From assembly GCA_029379385.1 (NCBI GenBank), contig CM055608.1, forward strand, positions 31,107,048 through 31,171,047: 64,000 nucleotides of DNA, read 5' to 3'. The notes beneath the pieces are model-generated. The model ran no database searches and was not told the DNA's origin. It worked only from the letters and a program-made list of their open reading frames with translations. Shown here piece after piece: positions 12,634 to 26,100 of the stretch (positions are counted from its first letter, which is position 1; each line of letters starts with the position of its first letter). This stretch comes from Quillaja saponaria (lineage: Eukaryota; Streptophyta; Magnoliopsida; Fabales; Quillajaceae). The translations under genes were made by a program, and so were the position numbers.

Positions 12634-14464
12634 ATGGTTGTTTCTTCTCCAAATTCCATGAGTACTAGAACCAAAAAAACAAACGCAATAGGAATTCCTA
12701 CAATCGATCTTTCTATGACGAATGGGTCAAAGTTATCAGAACTAGTCTTGAAAGCCTGTGAAGAATATGGTTTCTTTAAGGTAATCAACCATGGCATACC
12801 AGAACAAGTCATTGCTAGAATGGAAGAGGAAGGAAACCAATTTTTTGCTAAACCCGACTCCGAAAAGAAGCAATTTTCCGGGCCGGCTACTCCTTTTGGT
12901 TATGGCAGCAAAGACATTGGCCGGAACGGCGACATGGGTGAGCTTGAGTATCTTCTTCTGAATATAACCAATCCTCTTTGTATTTCCGACAGATCCAAAA
13001 CAATCACCAGCAGTGACCAGCCTGCAAATTTCAGGTGCCAATCACATTTAATTTTACGTTAAATTTTGGTAATAAATTTAAGTAATTAAGAGACATTTTT
13101 CTGTCTGTGTAGAGGCAAACAAGTTTGCGGGGTTTATGCAGAGTCTCTGGCGTGTTTGGTATAACTTGAATACATGTTCAAATGTAAAAAAAACTCATAA
13201 TCATTCACGTGACTTGGACTACACACAATTGAATTAATAATTTAGTGATTATTTGTAAATTTTTGTTAATGAAATGAAAAGGTGAGAGAGATTGTTTAGT
13301 ACAATTGATTGATGCTTGGTATCCTAGAAAAGGACATCGTTCTTTCATGAAAAATATTATGTAAAGGTTTGCTCAGTTTATAATAATTATTTCTATAGTA
13401 CTTGTGGTTGATCATTGATTGACCTTGTTATTTAATGTTTTTAATAATTTTTTTCAGTTTTCATCTCTCCGATTCGGCTGCTTTGACAATAACTTCCATT
13501 ACCCTACATTTGAATTCCTTTTTAATTTTGTTTTAATAATTGACTATACGTATTAATTCAGTGTTGCATTAGATAAGATTAAGAAAGTTTACTAATAAAG
13601 GCATATCTTTTGATTAATTGACTTTTTAGATTTGAAAAAAAAAGGGGAAGCCACTTTCATAACTTGCATGACATGCTTGTTCTCTTTAATCCCCATTGAT
13701 TGATCTTTTTCATTGTGGTTTTTGTTTTTTTTCTGTGCAGTTGTGCAGTGAAGGAATACACAGAAGCAGTTAGGGAACTAGCATGTGAAATTCTTGAACT
13801 TGTGGCGGAAGGATTGTGGATTCCAGACAAGTTTGTGTTTAGTAGGCTCCTCAAAGATGTTCACAGTGACTCACTCATGAGGATTAACCACTATCCTCCA
13901 ATCAAGCAAAACAAGAACAATATTAATAATCACGTTGGATTTGGGGAGCATACTGATCCTCAGATCTTGACCATCTTAAGATCAAACGACGTCGGAGGAC
14001 TTCAAATCTCTAGTCCTGATGGATTGTGGATCCCTGTCCCTCCTGACTCCAATGAATTTTTTGTGATGGTTGGCGATGCCTTACAGGTTAGTTTACAATA
14101 ATTTATTTTGAAAGCAGTCAAACTCTTAATTTTAATTGTAATTCAAAGAAATTATTTTTATTTTGACAATTTAATGAAGGTAATGACAAATGGAAGGCTT
14201 ACAAGTGTGAGACACAGAGCAATGACAAACTCAGTGAAGCCAAGAATGTCAATGATGTACTTTGGAGCACCATCACTCAATTCATGGATAATTCCTCTCC
14301 CAAACATGGTGTCACCACAGAATCCAAGTCTTTATAAACCCTTCACGTGGGGGGAGTACAAGCAAGCAGCCTTTTCTCTTCAATTGGGTGACACTAGGCT
14401 TCACCTCTTCGAGAATACTGATCAAATTGTTGACACCAATCAGATAATTACTCCTTCCAATTAA
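12634..14464 (+). CDS. GA2OX: gibberellin 2-beta-dioxygenase (GA2-oxidase)
   Basis: 2-oxoglutarate/Fe(II) dioxygenase that inactivates gibberellins by 2-beta-hydroxylation in the cytosol. Three exons (12634-13034, 13741-14086, 14180-14464) join in frame to 343 aa, normal for the family. The N-terminal DIOX_N part carries KACEEYGFFKVINHG and the GA2ox-like FGYGSKDIGRNGDMGELEYL. The iron ligands are His204 and Asp206 (GEHTDPQ) and His261 (SVRHRA). The 2-oxoglutarate-binding Arg271-x-Ser273 is in KPRMSMMYF. The sequence pattern fits the C19-GA class rather than the C20 class, but that subclass call is tentative. I chose the first ATG after the TATA box; a second in-frame ATG follows eight codons later. 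Intron 1 is 706 bases and intron 2 is 93 bases. No broken motif is seen. Confidence 0.95.
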
Positions 14465-16430
14465 GTCATCCTTACATGTTTTGTACAACAGCTAGCTGCT
14501 CAGCTAGGCCGTACATATAATATATATAGAAATAGTGTCCAAAGAAATCAAGTTTTTTTTTTTTTTTGAAATAAATAATTTTTTTTTTTTTTTTTTATGG
14601 GGGATCACTTAAATACAGTCCAATCAGGTGATCCTAGAGAGACAATATTTTGCGGTGAAGCAATTCCCAAAATTTGACATTGAAATTTTGGTTTGGTGTG
14701 TATGTAAGTAGAAAGTTCAATTTTAGAGCTTTTTTCATTTCAGTGAGAATCATATCAATGTAAAATAGTCTTATATATAATGAGTAATTTTAGTCATATG
14801 ACATGATTTGTTCTTTGCAGAAAGCCCATTATATCTTGAATATCGAATTTAAAGTATATTAAACAATATGTGATACCTATGGGTGAATTAAATCTCATTG
14901 ACCAACATGCATACATAAAAAGTAAGTGCAAATAATATTATGTACGAAATACTGAACTTTAGGACAACAAAACTAGGTACTAAAAGCAGCAAATAATAAT
15001 AATTATTATTATCTATTATGGTATAGTTTAAAAGAGATGGTTTCATGGGCAAAGTTAATTAGGTATACCTAGGAGTAGGAAAAGTACAGTTTACCAATTT
15101 TGTTCAAAGAGAATTTTAATCATGTCGTGGTTAAATTGTTATATCAAGTTTTTGTGATTTAGCCTTAATGGTAGGAGTGGTAAGTACGATATATATGGAC
15201 CCTAAACAAGCTTAATTATGGGAATTGCACAACGACAGGTAGATTAGATATTTCCTATAAATGTATGGTTGGCGAGTCGTTGATGAGAATTAAGGACTAG
15301 GTCTTTTCAACATGAGTTGAACTCATACCAATAGGTCATTACGACTGTGGTCATCCATTATCTTCTGTATCTGTCAACAGGTCTATTTTCTTCACAAATC
15401 AGCATAACTAGGTAAGACATAAATGATAAATGGGTTAAGATACTGAACATAAATGAGTTACTGACAGATTATGTTGATCTAACTAAAATCGATACAAATA
15501 CTTGCGAGATCATAACCAACTCACAATGAAAAAATGGGCAAGAATTGCGTGAAAGAATTCACGTTTAAATAAATTTTGCATGAACAAGTGGTATATGCCC
15601 AAGAGTATAACAACGTTCTTATATAATTTTGCTTAAACAGCATTGCATGTATGCAATTGCTTGAGATACTTCATGAGGGGAACTGGTCGGAGAGAAATAT
15701 TAGGGAGAAGAAACAGAGTACGGTAACTCAGGTTCAAGCATGGAAAACATTGATTATTTGTGGAGTTCAAGGATTTTGAAAATCGATGTCAGTATTTGGA
15801 GAAGACTAATCTTAATCTTATATTTCTGTTAAATTCAGTGTTTCCAGACAGAAGAAGAGCTTCAATTGTCAATTTGAGCTAATAAACCCCTTGATTTCAG
15901 AGCTGAAAGACTAATCCTGATGCTTAGGGTGCATCTATTTCATTAACTAAAAACTTCAAGCTAACAAAAACCAAATACTCAAATCCTCAAGTACTCCTCA
16001 AATACTTTTTTTACGAGTGTTCAATGTGTTCAGAAATTCTAGTGAATCAACAGGAATGACATATCACCAAATGATTAGCAATTTTAATCTTATTTGATTA
16101 AATTCATGATAAGATATCCTCAGCCTCTGCTTAGCTCCATATTTTTTTTTTAACTCTTTGCTATTACCATTTAACTGACTAAAGAATTCAACAAATATCC
16201 AGACTTGCACTTGTCAACCAGAGACTAAGCCCAGTATTTCTGTAATTCCAAATCCAAGTTGAAACAAACAATAAAAGAGGTCTCAGGTACAGTTAAACTC
16301 ATCACTATCTCAAAACAGATAATAAGACAATGTAGGCAATACATATTTCAAACATCACCGACCTCTGGCTTATATTGTTTCAAAATAATCTCAAAGACAA
16401 TTTTCATTGATCAAATAGAATACGAATAAT
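14465..16430. other. intergenic region downstream of GA2ox
   Basis: AT-rich, with two T-tracts (about 14552-14567 and 14580-14597) in the GA2ox 3' flank. A small palindrome-like stretch aataataataattattatta lies near 14991-15010. No ORF with family features was found. Confidence 0.6.
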
Positions 16431-17110
16431 TTGAGAAAACTGAGGGAAAATTATGGATCACTCAGAGTTGGCTTTAATTTTTATGGTTCGATTCTGCCAG
16501 CGAGTTTCCTCAACTTGATACATCAGAAGAGGGAGCTTTTTAATCCTCATTGTGATTCCAATTTTCCCAAAAAGACCAAACATTAAAGAGATTGCAAACA
16601 AAATTGAAATCAAAGTAAAAAATAAAAAATAAAAAAAATAGAAGCTTTTTCTTGTCAAGTATTTTCCTTTAAAATAAAGGGAAAACAAATAATCGAGAGA
16701 GGAGATCGCTCAGGTCAGCGGGGTTATCGACACGAAAAGTGATCTCCCAAAAGAAGAGAAAACCCTGCATTCCGGTCTGTTGAGCTTTTAATTGAAACAT
16801 CACCGCGATCTCCCTTCGATCGATACAAATCAAACAGAGAAAAGATGGTAGAAGTAGAAAAACTGTAAAACCCCAATGGCAATAACTGCTACAGACACCT
16901 AGACTAAGCAAGGATAGAAGAAACACACTGGTGGTTATGGATGATCAATGTGAGGAAGAGACTGCGCTCTGAAAGCTGCAGCATAATGTTCTGAATTTAT
17001 AAGAAAGCAATTAGGGTTTCCAAAGAATATAACTCTATCGGCCCAACCCAGAAGTAGTGAAATACAATATTGGGCCTCAGCCGCAAGGGAATGTAGCCCA
17101 TAGAAGTTTG
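16431..17110 (-). promoter_or_regulatory. promoter-like region with site II and telo-box motifs, no gene assigned
   Basis: Site II-type motifs (GGCCCAA at 17040-17046, TGGGCC at 17071-17076, a further GCCCAT at 17097-17102) sit next to a telo-box (ttagggttt, 17011-17019). On the minus strand they are in the order usual for a housekeeping promoter, and would direct transcription towards lower coordinates from about 16980. Downstream minus-strand ORFs (16669-16926; 16458-16688, ending MYQVEETRWQNRTIKIKANS) match no family I know. It could be the 5' end of a short gene, a non-coding transcript or a decayed gene. Confidence 0.35.
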
Positions 17111-17544
17111 AACTCTTCTTTAATTGATGCCCTTTGTAGACCCCATTTGTGGTTATATGGAAAATTTGTGTCAATGTCAAAGCTAGTAGCTCCATTGCCG
17201 TTTACTTCATTTTTATTTATTTATATTTTTACTGAATACTCATGCCGTTTACTTACTCTTCTAGAATTGAAGACATTGAAACTAATTGTAGACACCAACA
17301 AAAATGTGGAATAACACAGCAAAATAAAGTCAACCTCCAACATGATAACATGAAATAATTATTTGCTTTACACAACCTCTATGGCCTATTGGCCTCTACC
17401 ACGTGCATTAATTTCAAAGTATTTAAAATGTGTAAGCAACTTTTATGGTATTTTCCATGTCGGTGTCGGTGTCGTGTGTATCAATCTTTCTTGTACACCT
17501 CGCCTGAAACAAAAATTAGACGATAACTGTAACTTGTTCAAGTT

Positions 17545-18544
17545 CTATTTGTTTAAGCTTAAATCATCGCTAAGCTGCTGCTGTAAAAACCACATATTCT
17601 CTTCATTCCAAAAGCTCTCTAATGACTCCAACCCAAATAAATCCGACCCATATTCGGAACTATCGGCAACATGACAACCCGGTAAATCATAGCGAGATTC
17701 AGTATGATCTGAACTTGAAGGAACTTGAACCTCAGCTGAGGATTCCGATGACGTGTAACTCGGGTTGACCCACATAGTTTCAGATTCTTGGATATCCATA
17801 CCACTTTGAGTGATGGTTGAAGTAATTACGGGTTGGACGGGTTGATATTCGGAGGCCCGGATCCTTTCCAATAAACGGGGCATCCATACGTAACGCATGG
17901 CGTCTCTAAATTGTTTGCTGTTAACGTCGCATTTGAGCTGTTTGGCTTGCTTTATCACTCGGGTCCTCCAATAATTCTTAATCTCATTGTCTGTTCTGCC
18001 CGGCAACTGTTGCGCTATTTTTGACCATCTGCAAAAATTTACAAAGCTTGAGCCTTTAGATTCCAAAATTTGATTCACAAAAAACCCAATTAGAATAATT
18101 CCGATTATCATTAATACCTATTGCCCCATCGAGAATGGAGTTCAAGAATCATTAGCTGTTCTTGGAGTGTGATATTTCCACGTCTAACATCAGGACGCAA
18201 ATAGTTCAACCATCTTAATCTGCAGCTTTTCCCTGTTCTCTTCAGACCTGTAGTTTTCAATAGAAATAAGTATAAACCCAGAAAGCTTCTTACTTTATAG
18301 GCAGTAATACTGTCATACACAAGAAAATTTCAAAATTTGCAATGGAAATTGGAGGAGGAAGAAAAGGGTAAGAGTACGTGCCTGCATAACGAGCCACAGA
18401 ATTCCAGTGACCTTCGCCATGGGTGGTGATGTAATTGACGAGCTTGGAGTCTTCTTCATCAGTCCATGGACCTTTCCTGAATCCCATATCATCTTCTTCA
18501 ACGCTTTGATAACTGGCAGAGATACCTTTCATGTTTACCTCCAT
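17545..18544 (-). CDS. R2R3-MYB transcription factor, subgroup 20 (MYB2/MYB62/MYB108-like)
   Basis: Nuclear DNA-binding regulator; subgroup 20 members act in drought, phosphate, ABA and senescence responses. Exons 18382-18544, 18118-18247 and 17545-18028 join to 258 aa. The second exon is 130 bases, the canonical size in plant R2R3-MYB genes. R2 holds the spaced tryptophans ([31 protein letters not shown]). R3 has Ile at its first position (RGNITLQEQ), then SRWGNRWSKIA and [11 protein letters not shown]. After R3 comes [15 protein letters not shown] and [13 protein letters not shown], typical of subgroup 20. The C-terminus is acidic with [12 protein letters not shown]. Intron 1 starts with GC (gcag|gcacgt); the only nearby GT would break the frame. 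The start is the ATG at 18544 (MEVNMKG); a second lies four codons on. By position it matches Arabidopsis MYB2, but I assign no symbol. Confidence 0.93.
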
Positions 18545-18628
18545 TAAATCCTCTGTTTTCTTTGGTGTGACTCTGTTTTGTTTTGGCTTTGGAATATTTG
18601 TTGGATTAGTATGGAGGTTTAGACAGCT

Positions 18629-18676
18629 TAATATATATATATATATATTTATATATGTTAGAGAGAGAGAGAGACA
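18629..18676 (-). repeat. TA and GA microsatellites in the MYB promoter/5' flank
   Basis: A run of TA dinucleotides (about 18630-18650) is followed by a GA run (about 18660-18675), just upstream of the MYB start codon. The TA run could act as the TATA region, giving a short 5' UTR. That role is inferred from position only. Confidence 0.6.
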
Positions 18677-18889
18677 CTGTAGAAAAGAATTTGAATTAAT
18701 TGGCATGTGACTTCAAATGACTGAAAAGGAATTGTGAGCTGCTTTGCTATTTGGAGTTTGACCCTTTGACTTTTCCATTCCCTTCTGAGACACGCGCAAA
18801 GACAAAGACTGGTACAAATACAATGTGTGTTTAACTAGTACTAACAAGTTGTGTATTTTTTAATCAATGAGTTAATTATCATTTATGTA

Positions 18890-19470
18890 CTACTAAGTGA
18901 TTCTTCAAATAGATACTTATTTTTATTTTTATATCATCTGAGTCATTTATTTTTTTATTATATTATGCGTGACACTTCATAAAAAATTAGTAAAATATCA
19001 ATTTTTACATATCATATTATTTTTTATATATATTATTTTATTTTTCAATATTTTTCTAGTTATTTATCAAAACTCTTAAAATTTATTATCAATTAGTGTA
19101 ATAACTATATAAATGTTGAAAAATTAAAATTAAGAGAAAAAAAACAATAATGATGTGTGAAAAAAATTATTGTGTCACATTTTTTTGATGACTTTCTCTT
19201 CGATTTTTTGATGACTATACTTTTTGATTTTTTGATTAAGTGTCTCAAATGATATAAAAAGGAAGTAGATAAATGTCTATTTTGAGAATAATCTCTAGAA
19301 TAGAGTGCTGAATGTTGAAAAATAAAATTAAGAAGAAAAAACAAATAATGATGTGTGAAAAAATTATCATATCACAATTTTCGATGACTACGTCTTTTTT
19401 TTATTTTGTGTCTCAAAAGATATAAATAAAAAAAGACAAAAAAATTATTTTAAGAATAATCTTTAAACTG
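18890..19470. mobile_element. MITE-like inverted-repeat element with a duplicated right end
   Basis: The left arm (about 18890-18944; includes atatcatctgagtc) is found again, inverted and diverged, at about 19241-19305 (tgtctcaaatgatataaaaa) and a second time at about 19409-19468 (tgtctcaaaagatataaata). The two right arms are the ends of a diverged direct duplication: unit A about 19112-19310 and unit B about 19311-19470, each opening aatgttgaaaaa or similar. No coding capacity. Superfamily and target-site duplication are not determined. Confidence 0.55.
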
Positions 19471-22400
19471 ATATTCTCAAATGATAATTATTTCTTCATT
19501 GATGAAAGTAGTTGGTGTTACTAATTTTAAATATATGTCTTATCTTTATGTTATAGCATGTGAATAAGACGATGGTACATGTCATTTTATATAATTTTAA
19601 TTTTGATAGGCCAAGCCGACCATTTACTTCCGTGCCAATTGTGTTTTAAAAACTGGTATTATGGTTAATTAATTACTTTGGTTAAGCACTAAAGAAGCAT
19701 TAGATTGGTTCCTGCATGGACTATGGTTTTATCGAATGGCATTCACCATTAAGTTATTATTAATATTATTATATAAATCTTGGTTTGTCTGGAAGCAGTG
19801 GAAAGTGGGAAGTGAATTTGATAATAAAAAATAAGTTTTGTGGGTTATCATGTAATTGAACTGTTGTTGTTGAGTGATCAACGGAAGCATTGAAATTTGT
19901 TTCACAAAACGTATGTTGACGAAACGAATTAAATAGCCATCGATTGTGGATGATTATTTCAACGTCTTTGAATTTCCCTATAAACTTAAATCAATCATGC
20001 CAAATTAAGGTTCTTTTTTAGCTTCATTAATGGAGATTCGTAGGACTATATGACTTACACCAAAAGTGGTGCCTTTTTTTCTTTAATAGCCTACTTCTTT
20101 CATAATTTCTGTTAAGATTAATTATAAATTTGACTTGTTGAAGAACTTGGGCTTTCAAAATATCATAATCCTTTAGAAAATGTTTTGAGTTACTATCAAG
20201 AAGAACTGCCCTTCTTTAAATGTTGCTGTTGCGTGTGTTGAAGCAACAACACACAATGGTCATGCCACGAAGTGGTTGTTTTACTCAAATGATTCAACCC
20301 TAGCTAGTGATGGTGCTCGACCATAGCACTAGCTAGTAAGACTGTCAATTTTTCCTGCAACTTTAGATAGGGATGACTATTTGATATTTACATTAGACGA
20401 AGATGACAACTTGATCTAATAAGATCAGATAGGGTAAACAAAAATAACAATATTTGATAAATTGAGGAGTCTATTTTTATGTGTCTGTATTTGTTTTTGG
20501 TTTGTTCATTATATGTTCGGATCGTGTATAGATTGATCCTCCAACGAAACATACACAAACATGTTGAGATCAAAATAAAATATAATATAAACTTGATTCG
20601 AATAGAATTTTGTTCATTTAGATCGAAACACTTTCAATTTATAGTTGTTTGTGTCAAGCTATAACCCGAGTTATTATCATGTCAAATTTTAAAATTTAAA
20701 TTTAATAAATAAGGCACAAGAACTTGATGTTGGTAACTTTTTTTTATTGTCTAATAATCAAGTAATGTTAAGTAAGTTTAGATGCATGAATTCACCTATT
20801 TAATATGATAAAAAAGATGGCATCCACTCCACTTAACATCAAGTAAACAAGTAGCTGAATCTACATAAAAAGAATATCTGAAATTGATCCGTTTTATAAT
20901 CCATTGAGCCAAGTGCATGTTTATTGGCTAGCTATAGTTTAAATTAATGAGTAAAATCTTTAATGCAATGAAGAAATTAGATCTTACTCCCTAAAAGGGG
21001 ACTAGAAGGAAATAGAATCGTCCATAACAAAATCACAACCACAATCTTGTTCAGCTCCTCCTCTTTTTCCTGGTGCTGGTGGGGTTTATTAACTCAAATA
21101 ATCCTCCTCTTGACACGTACACCCAACTTTCCCTTCTTCTCTTACTTTTTATTTTCACTTTTCAAAGGGAATTACTTTTATACAAAGAGAAGTTCGATGT
21201 TCTTGCGTATTTAAACACTTGACGGTTTTTTTTATTATGATCAAATCTAGAATTTTGGACTCAATTAATTTACTGCTGTACTAAACCTAGAGATATAACA
21301 GTAATAATCATTAATTTTGGAAGATGAAAAAAAAGATAATGAGGGAGGGTGGTCAAAAGTTTGAGAAAAATATGTATTTGTTTCATTATAATGGATAGCC
21401 AAGTAGAATCAAGAATGAATGTTTGGTTTGTGGGAATCAAAAGCTAGGCTTGGGAATAAAATCCATATAAATATATAGAGGCCAAACTGTTTCATATTCT
21501 ATGCATTATAATTTGGTCAAAAGATGGTTTTTAAGGATAAGAGGATGTGGTTTGTGGATAAACGAAGGAAAAATTTCGAAGCCACTGACATGTTTTGAGC
21601 AACCTATATGACATTAAAAAAATTAAAATATGATGCTTTATCAATTTTCTCACTCCTAAACTATACAATTTTTTATTTATTTATGATTATTTCGTATTTA
21701 TGAATCTTAGGCTTCCAGTGAAAGACATGGTGTTTTAACTTGGGGATATCTTGTTGAACACTCATCTTCTTTTTTATTGTATGGAAACGAAGAAGTAGTT
21801 GGTCAAATTATGCTTGAGAAATCACTGACAGCATTTGGATTATTGAATAGCGACCACATCTTTCAATTATAAATAGAATAAACAGGAATGTATACACTCT
21901 AAGAAAGGGATCTTCACCATCCATAGTAGAATAATATAATTGCTGTACGGTAGAGATTAAGCTTCTAAGTGATTGACATTTACATAGCTAGATAGTGAAA
22001 TGATTTAGAGGTTTTTTTTTTTTTTAAGTCTATCCTATTCCTAGGGTTAGGAAGGAAATGGCCACGTGGTCCAATGAAATTCAGAAATTAAAAAAGACAA
22101 TGGACGAATGCAATCTTAAACAGTTCACTAAAAATCTTTGCCAAACCGCCCAACCTTGCGTCTTCTTGTTGCCAACTCCAAGGCTTCTGGCTGTTTCATA
22201 GCTAAGTCATCCATCTTAGTGATTTAACACCTGATGCGTAGACATTTATTACCAAAATATGTAATAAAAAGTACTGAGAAGAAGACACATTTACATAGAG
22301 TTGCAAAACTTGGTTTAATTAACTACATATATTAGCATTACCATGAGTTGTCAACAATTCAAATCAATAAACTATTTTTCATTTAAAGGTCTAACAACTA

Positions 22401-25370
22401 ATAAAGTCTCTTAAATTGGGATTCTAGGTCCGGGATGATATTATTGTAAATGAGAAAACTACCTTCCGATGTGTAGCTTAGAAGCCAAAAGGTCTCTTAC
22501 TAACCTAAAAAAAAAAGGAAAAAAAAAGAAAGGAGTAATGCAGCTGACCAAGTATCCTAAGAAGAAGTCTCAAGACGATGAGTTGATGATTGTTATGGCG
22601 GCTTACTTATGTAGTCCACACTGTAGACGTTGTGGTCAGAGTGGACGACCAAAGTAGAAATAATGCTTCTAATTAAACAATGGTTTATAGGTGTGAAAGT
22701 GTGAACTCAAGTCCAGCCTAATTGAAACTAGTTTGCTTTCTTTAATTTATCCAAAAAGGAATTAGAGAGAGCTGCCAGGGACTAAATGCATGTATTCAAC
22801 CTTATAGTCTTTGCAAAATAAATAAATATAGTGGGTGACAGAGAAAAATTTCTAAAACTACTTAAAAAATGAAAAGACTGGTCCCTCGGGGATTGTTTCC
22901 TGGATAACTATTTTCAAGATTCCATGACATCCACTAATCTAAAAATATATTCATTCCTTGAACCAGCCCCACCACTAATTAAGCATGCTATTTTACTTTT
23001 TATTTCTTTCATCGACCAACAAAATAAACGAAACACAAAAGAGGAATACCTGTGTAAGCTTGATACGCCATCCTCATCGTCATGTCATACGTCTTGTGCC
23101 AACTGCCGAGAGCACACTGCATAAGTTCTAGTCAAAGTGGAAGCTTCATGCACTAAATTCTCTTTGAAGCCATTTTAAGGAGTCTACCAAGTCAGAAAAG
23201 GAAAGCAAGAACTCAATTGTGCTTAATAAATTAAAATTGTGAATTGAATCCCATATGGTTGACATAAAAATGTCAATCAAATACAATGTTTAAGCTATCA
23301 TTAATCTAGACAAACAAAATATTCAGTCAATTCGTTTTTGTATGATGCAAGCCATCGCATTAGCTCTTCCCATCATCCTGATGCTATGAATACATATAGA
23401 AATATAAAACATACAGCAACAACAATCACCGAATCATGGCTATTCAAAACAAGAAAACAGAAAAGGGGAACAATGGGAGGAATAATCAAAGGAGCTACAT
23501 GTATACCTCCATAGACTATGATAAAGATCAAATAATTTGCAACCCAACAAGAAGTACCGAACGAGATAAATGTCATTAGGGAGCTACCCGTGTGTGTCCA
23601 TATGCACTTTCCTTATACAAAATTATATACCAAATGTATTCTAGATCAGATACATGATGCAAATATCCTAGGCACAAATGCCTGAGTCTACTTCTTGGCA
23701 TCTCTGATCAGACAAAACCTCCCCACTGTAGAAAGAATGATAAATAGAGAAGCCCTGAAAAGACAGAATGTGATTTAAGATCAAACAAACTTCTTGACAA
23801 TAGGCTAGGCTGGTATAAAAGCTTAGAAGCGTGACGAACTAGCATGTTATGTATGAATCTTCATTTCTTCATAGTCTTGACCAAATTTCTATATGAATCT
23901 TCATTACTTGAAGAAATATGCTTCCCTACCCCTTACACTACTCAGCCACAACCATGCAAATTTTCAAATAACTGAAGATCCTGTTTTTCTTCAACAAGAA
24001 ATAAAAGAACAAGCTACAACAGCACACGCAATCCTCTAGATGGATTAGAAGCACACATACCCCTTTCTGCCTTTTCGTTCCTCTCCCCTTTCCTACCCTC
24101 TCTTTCCGTGTTAAAAAGAGGTGGTCACGCTTACGCAAGCAGTACTGAAACAGAACAAACTAGTCAACTTAGTGGATGGTGACTAAGCTTATGCATAGTA
24201 ATATCGATAGACAAACATTTACATATGCTCCAAATCCACACAGAAAACAGTTCAGAAGGAGAAAAATTAGTATAGATTGCATGACAATTGAGATGACGGA
24301 CCAAGTCAATCCAGTCAATGGACCCAACTACAAGTAATGTTACTAAGAATGACATGGAAACCAGGGAGACATCATATTACAAAGTTTCTTTCTTCTTTTT
24401 ATTAATGTTCTAAGTCCAATAAGAGTCTGAGATTGTCAAAGAAGACGAAAAGTTGTGGCAGATTTATTTTCTATAATGAATGAAATCCATCTCTCCCGGT
24501 TTCTCAAATACATTAGACATGCTATATATGTGTTCTTAACCAGAACACAAACTTTCAACAGAAGATCAAGATGGTATGCACATTAGAAAGGGTACAGACC
24601 AATACCATTGTGGCGTTTAGTGAATCCGATACCCTTTTGCAATATGGATCTCAAGTCAACTCCTATAGCGAGAAGGTAATAACGTCCAAAGTTATGTTTT
24701 ATATATCATGGGTGATCCAAGCAACTGCCTGCATGATGACAAAATGCAAGTTTCTAACCAGTTATAATTGTCAATGTTTTTTTCATAATAATTCAACAAG
24801 AAAGAAAAGAGCAAACGTAAATCTTATAGAGTTGGTGATTCTTTTACAATATAACATATTAACAAACAAAAGCAGATAACAAGTATGTAAATTAAGATTA
24901 ATTAAGTAATTTGAAGAAACTCATTTGAACAATAACCAGACATGATATTTATCTGTCATTAAGTCTTACAAGTTCTACTCTATGTTCATGGGTTGTTGCA
25001 TGTTCTAAATTACGAAGTCATCATCAACAAGTCTTGTGCCAGCCAATTCTTCCCGTATTTCCAACTATATCTTCCACATAGTTGTAAACTTCCATATGAA
25101 ATTTGATCCATTCTTCTGCTAAAAATTCAATTATGCATTACTAAATTTAATTGATAGATAAAATGAGTAAAAATCAAATTATGCATCTCCAGAACCTTAC
25201 ATTATGCTCACAATCTACATAAGTGTAGCAATCATTACTACTTCGTTGCTAATCAGTTAATTTACAAAGCTCTGTTCACATGGCAGAAGCTAATAAGAAC
25301 AAATTAATTTTCCATAAAATGGTCAGAAGAGTAAGAAAATAAATAAATTCAAATGCATACCGAAACGGGA
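19471..25370. other. gene-poor AT-rich region
   Basis: Nothing here could be assigned to a gene. ORFs such as 22469-22657, 22924-23124, 23373-23576 and 24571-24879 are short and lack family features or a convincing exon structure. The minus strand near 23640-23790 shows a possible acceptor followed by a short reading frame, which might be the last exon of a transcript starting near 25480, but I cannot support a product. Confidence 0.5.
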
Positions 25371-26100
25371 ATCGTCGGTGGTGAAACGATCGGAAATCGT
25401 CGAAGGAGTAGAGAAAAAGCCAAGGGGGATATGGCCGTGGGGATGGGGAGCTTAAGCAAACAGGAATAAGGAAGGAGAAAAAGGGAATGCTAGGGACATT
25501 AGTAATAATAAATAGAATAGTAGAATAAGCATTGTTCAAGCTGACATGACTATTCTGTCCTGACCAGATAAATCTCTCCAATTACAGATACTGACAATGT
25601 TGTCCTTTTGTCTCACTGAATAATTGGAAAATGACGGACATATCTATAAGTCTAACGGAAATGCTGAACCTCATAATTAAATGCTTACGTGACAAATTTT
25701 GGTGGAAAACGCTGCCATCAAAACTACTCTTGTTCTTTGTTGGAAGCTGTAGAGATCAAGACTGCCACTCACTCTGCAATTCCAGAGCGAAATTGGTCGA
25801 GACCAACGGTGGTGGCCTACTGGCCTTGTTCCTCCGAAGAGTATTAACGAGGGTCTAGATGAGGAGGACGGACGATTTGGCAGAAAGTTAAAATCTTGAT
25901 ACGCATTGGCATCATCACCATTATCCATGAGGTGCTGTGAACTCATAGGGACTGAAAACCCAGAAAGCCAACCGGAAGATGAAAAAGGATACAACTTTGA
26001 AATCCCAAATGATACTTTTCATCAAAAGAACTCAGATAAGGGCAAAAGCTGAACTTTTTGCATGAGAGGAAGAAGAAAAGAACGATCGAAAAATTTAAAA
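25371..26100 (-). other. possible 5' exons of one or two unrecognised minus-strand transcripts
   Basis: On the minus strand, 25376-25480 is pyrimidine-rich with repeated CGACGATT-type sequence and ends in a plausible donor (gtttcg|gtatgc), like a 5' UTR exon. Further upstream, a minus-strand frame (about 25764-25994) reads MSSQHLMDNGDDANAYQDFN, a Ser-rich stretch, then GHHRWSRPISLWNCR, and meets a plausible donor (ttgcaga|gtgagt). I do not recognise the protein and could not find following exons. Confidence 0.25.
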
